Assembly (NCBI GenBank): GCA_009760855.2
Contig: WPIO01000129.1
Span: 660,001 to 724,000 of the forward strand
Origin: Cristatella mucedo
Lineage: Eukaryota; Bryozoa; Phylactolaemata; Cristatellidae
Reading direction: 5' to 3'
DNA: 64,000 nucleotides
The notes below the pieces were generated by a model. The model was not told the origin of the DNA. It did not search any database and saw only the letters and a program-made list of their open reading frames with translations. Position 1 is the stretch's first letter; every line of letters starts with the position of its first letter. The translations under genes were made by a program, and so were the position numbers. Positions 62,565-64,000 of this stretch are shown piece by piece.

Positions 62565-63420
62565 ATACATTATTCAATCGCGTCGCATGGATCGGCGTCT
62601 TATCAGCGTCTTGACTACTGCAAAAGAGCAACAACTGGCAACAATTGATTGTGACTGTCACAATTGCAGACGTCACAATCGCGAAGCATACAGTTGCGGC
62701 TGAGCGTTGTAGCTAGCGAAATGTGTTGAATCGCTCGTCGGCAAGGTTATAAGACAGCGGTTGTGTGTGCTGGTTCAATATAATTTGGCAATGTCCGTGC
62801 AGCTGCGTGAAGCTGCAGCTTCAACAGATACTTCAACAGATACGCCATAGCCGGCATGCTAGAAGCAGCCCGTGAGGCACGCGCTGCAGCGGAAGCGCTA
62901 GCGGGTCAAGCGAGCCGCCTCGAGACAGCGACGGCTGCCGCTGACCTTGGCAGGGCCAATAACGACATGGTACACGCCGCTCAGCAGGGTATGATTGCCT
63001 CGCTGATGCGGCAAACTAAAGAAGGTGTTAGATCAGGCCTGCAGGCGGGACTGAGTGCTCAAAAAGACCAGTGCGACCTGCAGTCGAGGAAGTTTGCTGA
63101 CCTGTAGCTCAGAGAATCATTATTGCCTCGCTGATGCAGCAATGCGAACTGGCTGAAGATGGTCGGGCCTAGATGCATAGCTCGGAAAGAGCACTGCAAA
63201 AGGCAATCTCGCCGGATTGCTGACCTGCAGCGTAGAGTGGAGACGCTGCGGCTGCACTGCCTGGAGGAGCTGAGCGGGTGGCTGTTGCCGGAGAAGCCTG
63301 CCGCCGTCTTGGCGGACGTAGAAAATCAGCTCCGCCGCCACAGAGCCACCGCCGCCGGTGCCGAGCGCACGACGACGCCTCCGCCGCCACCGCCGTCGGA
63401 GCCGAGCGCCAATCCGCTGT
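62565..63420 (+). pseudogene. Alanine-rich coiled-coil gene, copy A
   Basis: The ATG at 62791 reads MSVQLREAAAS, then a deletion and frameshift relative to copy B gives an early stop. The frame 62856-63107 continues with GMLEAAREARAAAEALAGQ and MIASLMRQTKEGV, ending at SRKFADL-stop. A further frame 63159-63422 continues with RRIADLQRRVETLRLHCLE and a poly-Pro stretch. It looks like one gene for a short helical protein broken by at least two frameshifts. About 225 bases of 5' flank are also shared with copy B, including the CGTCACAATCGC block. Family not recognised. Confidence 0.5.
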
Positions 63421-63424
63421 GACC

Positions 63425-63897
63425 TGCGACCGGTGCGATTTGTGACCAGTGCGACCTGAAATCCCGGAAGAAGGAGCCGTCGTCGCGCTCGGCACCGGTG
63501 GCGGTGGCGGCGGAGCGCTTTCGCTGCAGCGCGTTTCTTACGGGCTGCTTCTAGCATGCCGGCAATGGTGTCTTCTGCGGCAGCCAATGGGACCGTGTCG
63601 CCGCGATCCCCGGCAGAGGTATCTCTTGAAGCTGCAGCTTCACGCAGCTGCACGGACATTGCAAAGATAGATTAAACCAGAACACGCAGCCGCTCTCGGA
63701 CTAACCTTACCAACGAGCAATTAAATACTCTTGAGCTAGCTACAGCGCTATGCTTCGCGTCACCCTTTGTCTGCGAAAACTGCGATTGTGACGATGTTTA
63801 CAATTGTGACGCTGAATCAATTATTTTTAGTTGTTGCTCTTTTGCGCTAGTCGAGACGCCGATAGAGTTCACGCGACGCGATTGAATAAAGTATTCC
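63425..63897 (-). pseudogene. Alanine-rich coiled-coil gene, copy B, inverted
   Basis: Minus ATG at 63659 with the same start MSVQLREAAAS, then PLAAAEDTIAGMLEAARKK. After residue about 48 it jumps to sequence corresponding to the 3' part of copy A in a different frame (Arg-rich, RRHRHRCRARRR), so about 430 bases are deleted internally. The 179-codon open frame to 63120 runs beyond the gene into antisense of copy A and should not be read as one protein. The 5' flank is shared with copy A to about 63897. Confidence 0.5.
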
Positions 63898-64000
63898 ATG
63901 CTAAATATGCAAGCGCGTACGTAGGTGCGCAACGTAACTGTGTGAGCGACGAGGTAAGGGGTGATAACTGAAGAGTTAACTCTCAGCACGCTCCTATCGC

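Overview
The window looks like repeat-rich nuclear DNA from an invertebrate metazoan. No taxon can be named from the sequence alone. The evidence for a eukaryotic animal genome is: many fragments of APE-type non-LTR retrotransposons (LINEs) of the CR1/L2/Jockey type; tRNA-derived SINEs with A-box and B-box heads; long compound CA/TC/TA microsatellites; splice-like GTAAG and pyrimidine-AG sites; and no operons or ribosome binding sites. No rRNA, functional tRNA, CRISPR array or origin was recognised.

One gene stands out. From 27752 to about 33983 there is an uninterrupted reading frame of about 2,080 codons for a giant coiled-coil protein. Its C-terminal two thirds consist of units of exactly 231 residues (693 bp, 33 heptads) that stay in phase with no indel. 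The frame probably continues by splicing into a second coiled-coil exon (34427-34884). That exon runs into a remarkable 15-bp GC-rich minisatellite of about 61 units (34696-35612). Upstream lie a TATA-like element, a CCAAT box and perfect CRE palindromes.

Region by region: 0-9 kb is a graveyard of LINE pieces, called here LINE-1f (tail stem-loop plus an AAT microsatellite) and LINE-2f (end reading GAGATACAT), with no secure gene. 9.6-12.9 kb is an old tandem segmental duplication. 12.9-19.1 kb holds a long polypyrimidine tract, a GCT-rich hairpin and an AT-rich block with broken virus-like coding pieces, one with a YqaJ-exonuclease-like motif. 19.8-22.1 kb is three abutting LINE-1f copies forming a large palindrome. 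23.7-24.3 kb is CpG-rich and promoter-like. 24.9-25.6 kb carries a decayed, possibly transposase-like frame. 27.7-35.8 kb is the coiled-coil gene and minisatellite. 37.6-39.0 kb has AT-repeat foldbacks. 40.7-44.5 kb is the best LINE-2f copy, interrupted by gag-like retrotransposon sequence. 45-59.8 kb is further LINE and SINE debris. 60.2-62.0 kb has a 15-bp minisatellite and an inverted array of a ~165-bp repeat. 62.6-63.9 kb is an inverted duplication of a small alanine-rich coiled-coil gene, with both copies damaged.

Two SINE families occur. SINE-A (tRNA head) shares its 3' stem-loop tail with LINE-1f and was probably mobilised by that LINE machinery. SINE-B has a different head and a conserved core ending near ATCAGCTAA. 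Nearly all element copies are truncated, frameshifted or nested. The coiled-coil gene is the only locus with strong signs of maintained coding. Coordinates of repeat fragments were set by eye and may be off by about 10-30 bases.
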